DNA of 64,000 nucleotides from Oncomelania hupensis (taxonomy: Eukaryota; Mollusca; Gastropoda; Littorinimorpha; Pomatiopsidae): assembly GCA_036898135.1 (NCBI GenBank), contig CM072517.1, forward strand, positions 65,229,674 to 65,293,673, written 5' to 3'. The translations under genes and the position numbers were made by a program. Under the pieces are notes generated by a model. That model made no database searches. It was not told the DNA's origin and saw only the letters and a list, made by a program, of their open reading frames with translations. The first letter of the stretch is position 1. The number at the start of each line of letters is the position of its first letter. This document shows positions 1 through 12,005 of this stretch, piece by piece.

Positions 1-271
1 TGATGATACAAGTGCATCCATGGATTAGCCCCTTCCTACCTCAACCAGAACATTCACTTCTATAGGCCATCTAGAAATCTTCGTTCTTCCTCTGACACCC
101 TCATGCTATACAAATACCCCGCTCCAAACTCTCCTCTATGAAGGCTGTCGATCCTTCTCAGTGCTTGGTCCTTCAACTTGGAACTCTCTTCCTCTCTCTC
201 TCTCTCTTCGCAGCTGTCCGAACACAGCCACTTTCAAGACCAACTTGAAAACTCATCTCTTCCTTGAATAG
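1..271 (+). pseudogene. LINE reverse transcriptase, C-terminal remnant
   Basis: Translation of the plus strand gives the C-terminal signature of APE-type LINE ORF2 proteins: PSYL, then Y/F-RPSRNLRSSSDTL, then a degraded WNSLP-like block, then LKTHLF-like residues near 245-268. An in-frame stop and a frameshift around 130-200, with a (TC)n run, break it. The start lies outside the window. Its 3' untranslated region resumes at 2069, after a solo LTR. The same C-terminus and 3' UTR recur on the minus strand near 54927-55255, which supports a shared LINE family. Confidence 0.6.
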
Positions 272-276
272 GTGTG

Positions 277-2063
277 TGTCACAGGGCAGTCTGTGATGAA
301 ACCGGGTAGACTGTGTGGGTGGAGAGTTAATGAGTTAGGGGTAGTTACTGCGTGCTTATCGTATGCATGGGTATGCGTGCGAATCGTGACTAAACAGCAT
401 AAGGTCGGTTAGCCAGTGAAGAAGTTTACTCACTGTAAGACAGAACAGGTTTTGGCAGAGTAACAGAGAAGACGTGCGGTCTTGTTTCTCTGGGTGGTTT
501 TGTTCTGGAAGTAAGGGAGGGACAGTTGTTAACGTAAATAATAGCTGGTTCCAAAAGGAAACCTAGTTGGAAGTGTTACAGTTGTGGTAGCATGCTCTGG
601 AAAGAGTGTAGAGCAAATAACTAAGTTTTGTGCTTGTGGTAGGTTAGTGTCGAGGTTATTGTCCACTAACGGAAACTACTGCGCACTGGAATACCTTACT
701 TGGAGTACTGTGTAGGCAAGCAGGGGAAAGGGCTAGCTACAGGTACTATTACACTCGAACCGTGTGGGTAAGTGTGATGGTGGTATTTTTCCTTACTGTG
801 CCAATGACCGAGGGCCGGCTGTTGGGGTGTTGAACGATAGCTGCGTGAGGCTGGGGGAAGGATGGTTGCACTGAGGAGAGGCAGACGAAAGGAAGAGTGC
901 GACTGAAGGAGGGAGAATGAGGGAGGAGAATGGGGGGTGAAGTGTGATGAAGGTAGGATGGAAGTGGTTGCTGTTGTCGTCGTTGCGGTTGCTTGAGATG
1001 GATAATGTGTTGATGTTTACATGTATTCATTTGCAGCATTGCTCATTTCATGCATTCATAATGTCATTGAGTTCTTGAATTATGTGTTTGATTACAAGTG
1101 ACAATAATAGTAGTCAAGGGAAGTGAAGTGGTCAGCAGTGGTGCCTCCTCAAGATACAGAAGTTAGTGAGTGTAATAGGGGGGGAGAGTGTGAGGAGGGA
1201 GGGGGACAGAATCGGGTGGACATGACATTAACAATACGGCAAGCATGTTGCAGGTTCGACCATTCGTTCGTATTCATCAGCTCGTCACTGGGTAACGCGG
1301 ATCGACGTTGACCAGCGTCGTGCGACAACGACGACGGCACTTGGTCGTTTGGACCGAACAACATCATCACCACCCGTTCGTCCACGTCCGCATTTGTGTA
1401 CATCTTCATCGTTCCACAACCCCACCTTTCCCGTGGTGGTTGTGACGTCTGTGGACGAGACCTGGCATCGACGTCGCAGTGTTAGCCGACTGGAGGAGTC
1501 AGGCTGAGAGACGTCGATGGTGGCAGGCTGCCGCGACTACGGCGTCACCATCATCATCATCATCATCGTCAGCAGCGTGAGGGAGTGGCGACGCCACTAC
1601 GCCGGGACATCAACAGCAACAGCCACGAGGAGGGGTGGATACCTTTACGGAGGCTTCAACAGGGACGCCATACTATCAGGTCGGCTTTTTCCTTGTTGTC
1701 CCTCTCTTGACACTCGAACCCCCCCCCCCCCCCCCCCTTTCTGTTAGTGAACGCGTGCATCGGACATTGGCAGTGCACGTTCGATACATAGACGTGGTTG
1801 ATTAGCAACCCTCGTTCATCTGACATACCATTTCATTGTTCATCGACCCATTGATTGTTCCATCACCATTTTCTCGTTTCATGTGTAAATGTTGTATGTG
1901 TATGAGTGTGTGGTATGAATGAATAAATAGCTTGAAAGTTGTATATATATTTGTCGTGTTTTCATCACTTCCGTCTGCGGGTAATCGCCATTCTGTCTGA
2001 GTTGTCTGCGTGTGGAAGTTGTTCGTTTGTGGCGTCTGCTCAGGGGGAGTCGTGGCGGTGACA
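277..2063 (+). mobile_element. Solo LTR, 1787 bp, inserted in a LINE
   Basis: The segment begins TGTCAC and ends GTGACA, a perfect 6-bp terminal inverted repeat of the TG...CA type. It is flanked by the 5-bp direct repeat GTGTG (272-276 and 2064-2068). Removing it joins LINE C-terminus to LINE 3' UTR, as in the intact arrangement near 55250. An AATAAA at 1922-1927 would serve as poly(A) signal in plus orientation. There is a 19-base C run at 1719-1737. No gag or pol is seen, and short frames inside (1123-1311, 1517-1747) are not recognised. An LTR this long is unusual but known; a non-autonomous element is the alternative. Confidence 0.75.
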
Positions 2064-2068
2064 GTGTG

Positions 2069-2380
2069 ATCTCGTCTCCCATCACCATCGTCATTCTTTC
2101 TTTTCTGATTCAGACCACCGCCGTCACACCACACGCCCCCAGCCCCCTCACTCCTTAGCTGCTCTCCTCCTCCCCCTTCCTCCCCCTCCCTCCCTAGTCT
2201 TGTATACTTTACTTGTTAATTTTTTTTTTCATGTTTGTATTATGTCTTTGCATAATTTATTAGTGTCTCGTTCTTGTTTCACTTTTTTTAAAAATGTATT
2301 TGATGTTAACGTTAAGTATAAATGCGTGAGAACTGCGCTTTGAACTGATGTCATTAGGAAAAAGCGCTATATAAATTCTC

Positions 2381-2443
<63 letters not shown>

Positions 2444-2450
2444 TCTTTTT

Positions 2451-2494
<44 letters not shown>
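2069..2494 (+). mobile_element. LINE 3' UTR with (ATT)n tail
   Basis: This is the 3' UTR of the LINE whose coding end is at 1-271. It ends in an AAAAAGCGCTATATAAATT-type terminus followed by ATT arrays (2386-2442 and 2453-2494). A second copy with many shared blocks, including TGATCTCGTCTCCCATC and GATGTTAACGTTAAGTAT, lies on the minus strand at 54927-55255. Confidence 0.65.
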
Positions 2495-2495
<1 letters not shown>

Positions 2496-2543
2496 TCATT
2501 TCCTCCACCTCTTTATACCCCTTCCCTCTCCCCCCCCCCCCTT

Positions 2544-3330
2544 TCCCTGAAGGGGGCCGGTGGTTTCAGTATAAATAGTATCCCCACTTTCTGGAAATTT
2601 ATTGCTTTAAATTTCCACTGTCGCTGTCTTTCTCATTTGTTCATTCTCATTCCTACGCTGTTCTATCAATCTACTATACTATCTTTTTCTTTGCTAAATG
2701 GTCCTGATTTGGCTCGGAAGAGTCCGCTGGACCTAAAGCAATAATCTTGTATTGTATTGTATTCTTTGCTAGATCAGGCACCTACCCTTTTTCTTGAAAA
2801 CTCTTCAGGGACAAAACTTTCTCATTCCTACGCTGTTTTATCAATCTACTCTACTATTTTCTTCTTTGCTAGACCAGTCACCTACCTTTTTTTCTTGAAA
2901 ACTCTTCCTGGACAAAACTCCTCATTTGTGTGAGAGGTCTGTTGTGTCAGCTTGGAAATATTGGACGCTTTCTGCCAGGTGGTCACTTAGGATTCCTATG
3001 AAATTATTATTTAGCAATGTAGGCATTTTATATGTATGTGTTTCGTTGATATTTTCTAAAGATGTTTGTATTCTATTTTGTTTTGGTAAACGGGGATTAG
3101 GTAAATTAGAGTATAGCCTCAGCGTCCTCGCGTGGGATGCCTTCATTGTACAGTGACCGGCTGTTGGAGAACCTTCAGTATTACCATTGGGGTTGTTTGA
3201 GCAGATCTTTTATACCATCAGGAGTAAGTGCTCTTTCAGCCAAATTGTGGTCTTGATTTTGTGGTCCTGATTCTGCTCTTTGCAGTCCGCTGGACCCTGT
3301 AAGCAATGAATAATTAACTAACTAAATAAC
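2544..3330 (+). mobile_element. Retroposon family R, composite copies A and B
   Basis: A copy starting GGTTTCAGTATAAATAGTATC is internally deleted and closes at 2700-2758 with the family 3' end GTCCGCTGGACCTAAAGCAA and a TTGTA-type pentamer tail. A second copy then resumes at CTTTGCTAGA (2765) and runs to about 3315, ending in a decayed 3' terminus. A block around TTTGCTAGA...CACCTACC is duplicated. Copy B carries the family's short hydrophobic frame (2926-3156). Similar copies lie at 4663-5257(-), 26273-26850(-), 56720-57300(+) and 60917-61502(-). Confidence 0.65.
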
Positions 3331-3336
3331 TTTTTA

Positions 3337-3337
<1 letters not shown>

Positions 3338-3394
<57 letters not shown>

Positions 3395-3395
3395 G
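3338..3395. repeat. (ATT)n microsatellite
   Basis: A pure ATT run directly follows the decayed 3' end of retroposon copy B, consistent with a retroposon tail that expanded. Confidence 0.85.
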
Positions 3396-3425
3396 TGACG
3401 AATAACTCATGATTTGAAGTACGCG

Positions 3426-3427
<2 letters not shown>

Positions 3428-3492
<65 letters not shown>

Positions 3493-3900
3493 TTCGTAAG
3501 GCGCCTTAGCCTAAGGATCAAGGCGCGCAAAGGGTTGGGGGAATGGGAAGACAAGACAGACAAAACTGGACAAAAGATACATAATATACATATGTACAAA
3601 ATGCAGTTAAACTATGAAAAACACAAGCACGCACACCTGCTTACACTCTCTTGTAAATGATTAATTGAAATATTCCCTAAAAAGGTATGTTTTTAACTGA
3701 TTTAAAAGAGGAAATGGAGGAAGAATGTCTAATCTTGTATGGAAGGGAATTCCAGAGTTGAGGACCAAAGACAGGTAGAGAGCGGTAACCATGCGATTGT
3801 CTGTTGAAGCGGTTCTGTCTAAGAAGACGTGTGTCAGCAGATGATCGCAGAGCTCGAGAAGGGGTGTATATGGATAACATTTCAGAAGTATAAGCAGGAG
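3428..3900 (-). pseudogene. LINE 3' end: RT C-terminus, 3' UTR and tail
   Basis: The minus strand encodes YTPSRALRSSADTRLL, then GPQLWNSLPYKIR and SSFKSVKNIPF (about 3880-3677), the standard end of CR1/L2/Jockey-like ORF2. A ~180 bp UTR follows, ending AAGGCGCCTTACGAAC and then (ATT)n, read here as the AAT run at 3428-3491. It is 5'-truncated, as is typical of target-primed insertion. The clade is not assigned. Confidence 0.65.
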
Positions 3901-4662
3901 CTGTGCCTGTAAATTACCGAAATCGCTTTAGCCGTTTTTCAAATATTGAGCAAAGCATGTTTAACAACCAAATGACTCAAGTGACCTTCACCTTTGCAGT
4001 AGAGCAAAAATAATGACGTAGACCACTAACTAACCTGGGTAATGTTCCTGTAAAGTTTGGTCAATTTTCTTTTAATGGTTCTTGGTTCTTGGCTTCCAAC
4101 GCACCCACGGACCGACAGACATGTTTCAAAGTATCTCCAGGTAAATCTGGTAAAACAAAACCTATATCCAAGATGCTATTCATTTTTCCTGGTCCTGGTT
4201 AAAGGACAACGTTACGGGTTGTAGCTGAAATGTAGTCTCCCTTTTTTAATCTCGCCACAGTCAAATAGACGTACTTTTTCAAATGAACTACTTACAAGAA
4301 CAAATCAACAATAGCAACAAAATTGTTTACAAGGAATTTTCAGACACTCACCGACATAGCTGATAAAATAAGCATTTTCAAAAAGTATTAATCTTGTTTG
4401 GCGGTGTGGTGACTCGGCTTTATTATAAAGAAACAAAAGATGGCATGATGGCAAGTGAAATTGGGGGCTATGGACCGACAGACTGACCTACAGTCCGAGA
4501 ACTGGACTGCTGCTGAAGGATGGTCCATGATTTGAAATACCTGTATTCCGAACCCCAAACAAAACTGTTTTGTTCAAAATTCGCTGTTTGCATAATCTCA
4601 AGAATATCGGAACCGAAATTCATCATTTTTGCTTTGCGGATACTTGAACTCCTGCTAATCAT
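3901..4662. other. No gene seen; diverged dispersed repeat
   Basis: Only short frames are present. Around 4020-4140 there is a block of the type 'aaagtttggtcaa ... accgacagacatg', resembling the dispersed repeats at 42376 and 56192. Nothing else is recognised. Confidence 0.4.
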
Positions 4663-5257
4663 GTTACATTACATTACATGGTTATTGCTTTAGGTCCAGC
4701 GGACTATTCCGAGCCGAATCAAAACCAGAGAAGGGAAAGAGGACTCACCCCTGATCCGCATAAAAGATCTGCCGAAACAACCCTAGTGGTAACACTGAAG
4801 GCAATCTACCAGCTGGTCACTTTACAATAAAGACATCATCCCACGCAGGGGACGCTGAGGCTATACTCTAACTTATCGTACCCCCGTTTACGAAAACAAA
4901 ACAGAATACAAACATCATTATACAATATCAACAAAACACATACATATAAAAGGCCTACATTGCTAAATAATAACATCATAGGAAACTCCAGTGGCCATTT
5001 GGCAGAAAGCGTCCAATATTCCCAAGCTAATGCAACGGACAAATACACAAATGAGTATTGTCTCGGAAGAGTTTTCAGGAAAAAAGGTAGGTGACTGGTC
5101 TAGCGAAGAAGAAGATAGTATAGTAGATTGATGAAACAGAATAGGAATGAGAAAGAACAAATGAGAAAGACAGCAACAGTGGGAATTTAAAGCACTAAAT
5201 TTCCAGAGAATGGGGATACTATTTATACTGAAACCCCCGGCACCCCCAAGGATGGGG
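4663..5257 (-). mobile_element. Retroposon family R, copy C
   Basis: A near full-length copy on the minus strand. The tail (ATGTA)n is at 4663-4682, followed inward by the 3'-end block (rc of TTGCTTTAGGTCCAGCGGAC), and the 5' end GGTTTCAGTATAAATAGT lies near 5235. The internal short frame is at 5048-4836. A G run (5252-5268) abuts the 5' end. Confidence 0.7.
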
Positions 5258-5740
5258 GGGGGGGGGGGCAGAGGCTAATCATTTTAGATCATTCGTATTT
5301 GTACTATCTCAAAGGTCAAGGTCATTGTGCTTCACTATTTTCTATACACGTTTGTAAAACTTGGCTAAGCCGATGTTGGTAATGGTTTGCTTGCACATTG
5401 TACAGAGGATAGTCTATCATTGCTTGTTTTCCTTTCGCTTCGTTTGGATAAAGCCCAATCTCAACACAGCCAAGGAACGTAACACTTTGGAAAATGCGGC
5501 TTTTGTCGGCTATGTGTGTGAGTATCTGGAAGTCTATTTGAATGGCTTGTTATATTGTTGTAAGACTCTTTTTTTTTCCCGGTGGCGCAACACTTACTGT
5601 GCATTTCAAAAAGGATCTGCGACGCTGAAAAGTGTAATTTTAGTACCCTTTTAATCGGTCATAAAACTCCATAATGTAATTATAGTTGCGAGAACATTTC
5701 AGAACACGGGGAAATGTGTTATGTGTACTTCAAGGGAACA

Positions 5741-5840
5741 ACATCAACAAAGAAGAAGAAGAAGAAGAAAGAAGAAGAAGAAGAAGAAGAAGAAGAAGAA
5801 GAAGAAGAAGAAGAAGAAGAAGAAGAAGAAGAAGAAGAAG

Positions 5841-5892
<52 letters not shown>

Positions 5893-5900
5893 TCAACAAG
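5741..5900. repeat. (AGA)n(ACA)n compound microsatellite
   Basis: About 90 bp of AGA/GAA followed by about 55 bp of ACA, inside the left arm. The counterpart near 15010-15180 in the right arm has different lengths and interruptions. The long poly-E, poly-R, poly-L and poly-T frames over it are translation artefacts. Confidence 0.9.
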
Positions 5901-8192
5901 AAGAACAAGAATAAGAAGAACAAGAAGAACGAGAAGAAGAACAAGAACTAGAAGATCAAGACCAAGAAGACAAAGAAGAGAAGAGCGAAAAGAGATGAAA
6001 ACCAAGAAGAACAAGGTCATAAAGAAAAAGAAGAAGAAGATGAAGAACAATAACAAGAAAACAAGAACAAGAGGACAACACACACAGAGAAAAAAAAAGT
6101 ACGAGTAAAAGAAACTAACAAAGAAAGTTTGAAAGAAAGTAAAAACAGAGAAAGAAATAAAAGAACAAAATAACGGACAAAATAATAAATTTAAAAAATC
6201 AAAAAGCACAAACTTTTATTTTCTGACGATTACTGGCTGTCTTCTATCACAGGAGGTAGACTAAAACCTCGATGTCTATTGCATGAAGCCTCACTCAGCA
6301 ACCTTTCACATTACATGTTCACCAGTGTGAATTTGTTTTTGTCTGATCCTGTCATTGCTTTCCAGGTGTTAATTTATCTGTCTGTCTGTTGGCCCCAAAA
6401 GAGAGCTTTACACAGTGGAACTTCACTTTCTGGCTATAAACCTTAAACATCCGTGTCGTCACAATTCCACGTTAAAGCACCCGGACCATTTCTGTCGAAA
6501 GAATAGACGATCATTTCAAATAAACTCACGTACAGGGTTAGTTTCAATAGCTGAGTGGTCCATGGAGATGCACAATATGCAGGATTACAGTAAAGTGGGA
6601 TCTTTTGACAGCTTGTGTTCAATCTACACTTTAGACAGCTTGTTCAATCTTCGATTTGAGTAGTCCATGCACAATGTAAGGACGTTTTTTTGTTTGTTTT
6701 TTTATGTAGCTCCAAGATAACCTTTTTACGTTCAACCAGATGTTAAATATTACTGTTGACAAAACTTAACAATCAATAAATTAAGAAAATAATAAATAAA
6801 TGAAATATTACATTTTACCACCACCACCCCCCCCCCCCACCACCCCTCCCCCCCAAAAAAAAATGTTTCATTGCAGAAATTGAAACATTACCAAAAAAAA
6901 TATTTAAAAAAATAAAAATCCCAATGCAAATGACACATTTACTGTAAATGCTCCATACTTTTGCATTGGTACGACATATCTGTTTATCAATATATCAAAT
7001 ATAAGTCTCTATACAACTTATTGTAAATCAAATAAATTATTACGATACTACAACACACAACAACGAAACAGCACAGTCAAAATTCACACACGAATTCGAA
7101 CACGAATTCACTTATCGTCCACATCAATACAACACCACATTGATATTGTTAAATCAATTCAATAATTTGTTGTTGGTGGTGGTGTTGTTGTTGTTTGGTT
7201 GTATCAATTTTTATTTATCAGATTAACGTAAGTTTTACTGATATAATAATTATTTTAACGTCTGTTCACATGCATGTGGTTTGGGAGCATACAGACCTTG
7301 TAACGCCTGGACACAAAAACATATAATAAAATATAAGAATATAAAGTTGAACTATAAGCATACAAAGTACATTACTACTACAAAACTTGTCAGTTTACTT
7401 TGCAATTCACTGATTTGTCTGTATCCAAGGGAGTCTGGTTTTTACTTTACTTTATATATTTACTTTAATTGCCTTTATTTTAAATTTACCTAGTTTCCTT
7501 AACTTGACTTGGTTTTGTTTTAAACTTATTTAAATCAATCCAATTGAATTCGTTCAATTTTTTTTAATCTCTTCTTCCATGAATTGATTTCAGATTTTAG
7601 TATAACGATTAAACAATCCTTCTTAACGTTAAAACATCCTATTTATTTATTTAGATGAAATACGTGTATTGAGCTACTATCACTACATACACACATATCA
7701 GTCCTTATACCAGGAGGTCTATCCACAATCTGGCAGACGACAAAACGTCTCCGTGCTGTTTGGTAAGCCTTAGCCAGGGTAGCCAACATTCTCCGAGTTG
7801 TGCCCAGAGCAGCCAGAGTTGTCAACAGCCTACTGAACAATGCACATTGAAAACAATACAAAACACAAGGCAATAAAACAATACGAATACGAAAATTTAT
7901 TGCAAAGGGGGATGGGACAGATTGATAACAAAAAAGTGAGGTCGAACCGCACGATCAATGTAAGAATAAATGATCTAATCATGGACATCCAGAATTGCAA
8001 TATATATCTCTCTTTAATATTGAGAGTCATTTTCAATTTATATTTTTATATTTATTTTGTTATTTATGGTGTTTTTTTTTGCTTGTCACAGTTAATGATG
8101 TCAGCCAAGGGACAGGCGCATGATGTCAGTTAGCACCAACAGCTTTCTATTAAAGTTTGCTCTCTCGCTGGGGTATGAGTCGTCTGGACAGT

Positions 8193-8540
8193 CTTCTTCC
8201 TCGTATAGAGAACCTATCCTATACTATCCCGTAACTCGAAAATCAATGGGGCACCACACGTGATCGTTTAACCAGCGTACTCCATATTTCTCTGTCCTCA
8301 GCAACCCTCATGACTTCGCTCAATGTCAAGCCATCCATTCACGAATGTTGTCCTCCCACCTCTTTTTCTTTCTCCCTCTTCTTCTGCCTCCTTGCACCGT
8401 GGCTTGCAGGGTGGTCTTTGCAAGGCCTGGTGCTCTGTTGACGTGGCCATTCCGTCGGAGTTTGCGTTTCTTCACCACTGTGAGCAAGTCATCGTATTGT
8501 CCAATAGCTTGTGTACCCGTTAGCATTCCAAATTTATAAT
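8193..8540 (-). pseudogene. LINE 3' end in left arm (LKxRRNGHVxR type)
   Basis: The minus strand encodes LTGTQAIGQYDDLL, KKRKLRRNGHVNR, GLAKTTLQATVQGGRRRGR and RWEDNIREW, the end of a LINE reverse transcriptase. A stop truncates it at IREW-MA, where the right-arm copy continues. A 3' UTR with TAGGATAG-type repeats follows. A third 3'-end fragment lies at 26028-26103. Confidence 0.6.
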
Positions 8541-8629
8541 AATGACAAAAATATGTGTACATGAAAACCTGATTTGTAAGTTGTCGTTTCTTTAAAAAGA
8601 ATTGTATTGATATCATTGTTATATATCGC

Positions 8630-8936
8630 TTTTTCAGCTCAAGAGCTGCTCAAGGCGCTGGCCGATACAGGATCCCACCCAAGCCGCCCGTGGGACCCAC
8701 TTGCACACTTTGGGCGCAAAGTCTACGTTCAGACGACTGAGCACAATTCTAGACGACTGGAGATGGGGAGATGGGGTGAGAGGTGAGGGGAGGGGATGGG
8801 GGAGTGGGATGGGGAAGAGATGGAAGGGCACACTATACAGTGCTCACAGTCAATGTTTATGTCCGTGCAACCTGGAATGGAACCCGCAACATTTGTAAAA
8901 CGAGCTCGCCGCTATTCCAACTGAGCGATACCGATT
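8630..8936 (-). mobile_element. tRNA-headed SINE in left arm
   Basis: Counterpart of the SINE at 12006-12335. The tRNA-like head is at about 8936-8875 on the minus strand, and the body ends CTTGAGCAGCTCTTGAGCTG, followed by AAAAAGCGATATATAA. Confidence 0.5.
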
Positions 8937-9085
8937 TTTTTTTTGGGGGGGGGGGGAGGTGGGGGGGGGAGGAAAGGGGTACAGATTACCATTCATTTGG
9001 TTTATGTTTATATTTGTTACCCATTAAAATTCCAAACATGACTCTAGTACCAGCAAACAATTCCCCTACCCACCCCCCACACCAC

Positions 9086-9088
<3 letters not shown>

Positions 9089-9137
<49 letters not shown>

Positions 9138-9159
9138 ATATATATATAATGTATCAACA

Positions 9160-9199
<40 letters not shown>
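9089..9199. repeat. (CT)n and (GT)n microsatellites
   Basis: CT at 9089-9132 and GT at 9164-9199, at the junction of the left arm and the central spacer. Confidence 0.9.
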
Positions 9200-9202
<3 letters not shown>

Positions 9203-10398
9203 CCACACCCTCACCCACCCCGCCCTTCTTACCCCCCTCATTCCCTCCCCTCTTCCTCCTTATTCGCCGTCTCCCTCCTCTTCTCAAATTTTCTCGGTCC
9301 TCCATCTTGTTTTTCAATCTACCAGGGACATTTATGAGGGTTTTTATATTTATACAACATAACTTTTGGAGTTATCGTATCAAAAGGGTCTCATCTTAAA
9401 CTGCCTACTTCGAACGGGCCTAATCTCAACTTGAATTTTCTAAAACAAAATAACAAAAACAAAAAAAGTGCTCCACAACCACTTGATCTCTTTTGGCGAT
9501 TGAGTGTCAATCAGACTACAGGCGCCCGAATTGATAGGGCGGAGAGGGACGCACCCTGAACAGAAACACTCTCGTATCCAGAGGCGTGCGCATATGTCAC
9601 CGACAAAGAGAGAGAGAGAGAGGGGGGGGGGGGTGCACGTAGGAGACGATTACACAGAAAAGCTTTTGTCATCGTTGTCTATCAGCGTCGTCGTCATCAT
9701 CATCGTTATAATTAGCATTATCATCCTCCTACTCGTCGACGTCATCCTTACTATCCTCATCACTGTCATCAATGTCGTCGTCATAGCATCTTCGGCATCA
9801 CCGTTTTGGCCACTGCCTTCATTGTTAGTGTTGAAGTCACTTTATTTGTTATTAGTGTTGAAGTCACTTTATTTGTTATTAGTGTTATTGTTAGTATTGG
9901 TGGAGCTGGTGTTGCAGCGATTGTTGTTTTATTGTTATTATGTTTCTGTGGCGCTGTTAGGGGCGGCTGCGTCCACTGGGGTCCTTTGGACAATCGTTGG
10001 CAGTGCATGTCTTGTGTTGTAGTGTTTCTGTTTCTTAAGGCACCATCACAAAATATTGTTCCCCTGTAAATGCTTTTGGACAAATTGTATCCTGTGTCTG
10101 TATCTCGTATCCTGTATCTTTTTAGCTGGTTTCGGCGGGATACAAGGCGTAGGAACCTCTGGAGTTAGGTCCTGTGAGACCTCCACAAACATGAACGGGT
10201 TTGAAGGGATCAAGAAGCTCTGCATGTGTCCTAAATGAATTTATAAATTGACGTTACTAAGCGTAACCAGAGTAAGCAAGGGTTTCCAACCTGATAGTAC
10301 GCATGGCTTAATCCATTGGATCGGATTACAAAATGCACCCATCCTACCATCACCCCTCCCTCTTTTATATGACAAATGGGTTTTTAACATTAAAAGGT
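9200..10398. other. Central spacer, no gene seen
   Basis: Low-complexity DNA. A ~27-bp unit (ATTAGTGTTGAAGTCACTTT...) is present twice near 9822-9880. The frame 9504-10022 is driven by GTC/ATC-rich sequence and has no recognisable domain. Confidence 0.5.
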
Positions 10399-10681
10399 AA
10401 AGGTAGTCCCATAGCCTTGTGGCCGTAGGGGAGCGTGATGTTGGAGATCACACTTATCTTGGGCCAGCGTAATGAGGGTGATGCCCAACTCTCTCCCTCG
10501 CTGCTTTACCTTCCCCACCCTCAAGAGAGTAGGTACTCAGTCACAGTTGAGTCGACTGGGGGCGTTGTTGTTTGTCGCTTCACACCTTAGCGGTCACCCA
10601 TCCAAGTGCTAACCGCACCGGACGGTGCTTCACTTTCGACACAGTAGCGAGTGCTCCAACCACTGCACTATCCGACACCCC
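10399..10681 (-). mobile_element. SINE with tRNA-like head and 5S-like segment
   Basis: Read on the minus strand from 10681: GGGTGTCGGATAGTGCAGTG with GTTGGAGCACTCGC (A-box-like), then GGTTAGCACTTGGATGGGTG followed by ACCGC (about 10610-10585). The latter resembles the conserved 5S rRNA stretch around its internal promoter. The body ends GGGACTACC with an (ACCTTT)n tail at about 10399. A truncated head of the same family is at 42610-42660(+). Length, tail and promoter-like motifs indicate a Pol III SINE; the exact family is not claimed. Confidence 0.65.
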
Positions 10682-11861
10682 TCTTTTTAACATTATTCAC
10701 ACTAAATATTAAATCGGTTTATAAATTTAAAAAAAAAAAGAAGTGGGTTCACCTCCAGGGACACCCACATTTTTTTAAGCCTTGTACAGAGCAGAAGAGC
10801 TCCAAACATAGTCGTCGAACAAGTATTTTGTAAAAGTCACCATTAATTATTTTTTGCTAACTTCCAGTGTTTTGATTTGCACACAGCTTGCTGTGTGAGC
10901 GAGTGTTTAAACCCCATTTATTACTGAGTATGAATAATGTTGGAAACTCATTTGTCATATTTTGCACGCACCAAATAACCCACTTTTCGAAGATTCTGTG
11001 AACTGAAACCTAAAATCGTTTTTGAAGATGTGTGATGATTACAGATATAAAGGGACCCGAATCTACCAACTTGCTTGTTTCAGAGTTTTTGAGAAACAGT
11101 GGAACTAATTTCTACTACCTGTGACAGTGTACCCAGTTGTGTATTGCAGGTTTGTGTGTGTGTGTGTGTATGTGTGTGTGGGTGTGTGTGGGTGTGTGTG
11201 TTGATACATGGTGAGTATGGATCGGCGCGGTAGAGCAGTGATTTGGGCACATGCCAGTCGCGAATCGAACCCCCACGCCCGTTCGTTTGGTACTGAAACT
11301 TCGTCATCGGATTCTAGCCACCACCCCCCACCCCCCACCCCCCTCTTCCTCCCTATCTTGACGCTGAACTTGCCACAATTCCATCAATATTTCATTTATT
11401 GTCTATTCACACTTTCAGGCGATATTAGACTTTAATTAATAATAACAATATCAATCAAATCACAATGAAGAAACCTTATAACAAAATGGAATGAAACGGG
11501 AAGAGGGATTTAACACCAAACTATAAAGGTCTACCAATAGGCGTCGTTGCAATAATTTTTACAACTGCTGTTATCTGTGAGTGATGTAAAACATCAACTA
11601 AAGAATGCCCATACTCAGTCAAATGATGTCTTTGGTTTCCATACAGTTCATTTAAACCTCAAATAAAATATAGTAAATTGCCACAATTCCAAAATCATTG
11701 GGGTGGGTGTGAGGGTGCAGGTGGATGGAAGGTGGAGGGGAGGGGGCAGTGGAAAAGTAAATTAAAGTACTGAATTGATGTCAAAACAATGCATGAACTT
11801 GTGACGCGGTCTTTGTACTGAACCATCATTATCTCGCACTCTATAATTACCTTTTAAAAGA
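10682..11861. other. Spacer; GT repeat and a B-box-like motif
   Basis: No gene. (GT)n lies at 11153-11202. On the minus strand near 11264-11276, GGGGGTTCGATTC resembles a tRNA B box, but no convincing full tRNA-like fold or A box accompanies it. C-rich tracts lie at 11321-11342. Confidence 0.4.
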
Positions 11862-12005
11862 GAGAGGAAAGTGGTGTGGGGGGTGGGTAGGGGAATTGTT
11901 TGCTGGTACTTGAGTCATGTTTGGAATTTTAATGGGTAACAAATATGAACATAAACCAAATGAATGGTAATCTGTACCCCTTTCCCCCCCCCCCTCCCCC
12001 CAAAA

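Larger units (their letters stand above)
5498..9103. repeat. Left arm of large inverted repeat
   Basis: This arm reads as the reverse complement of 11862-15430 along its whole length with a few per cent divergence. Matched landmarks include the frames at 6415-6663 / 14481-14233, 7281-7493 / 13660-13448, 7873-7643 / 13068-13298 and 8616-8326 / 12415-12699. The outer limit is set by the gap in the right arm, so the repeat may be longer. The inner limit is the (CT)n tract at 9089. The arm holds AGA/CAA microsatellites, a LINE 3' end and a tRNA-type SINE, so it looks like duplicated ordinary repeat-bearing DNA rather than one transposon. Confidence 0.85.

Noticed and set aside
5686..6209. Reading frames of up to 159 residues (poly-R, poly-E, poly-L)
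   Set aside because: They arise from AGA/ACA triplet repeats that stay open in every frame, and the counterpart in the other arm has different lengths.
7643..7873. 76-residue frame beginning MPCVLYCFQCALF, present in both arms
   Set aside because: Its conservation reflects only the recent inverted duplication; no family is recognised and no splice or start evidence.
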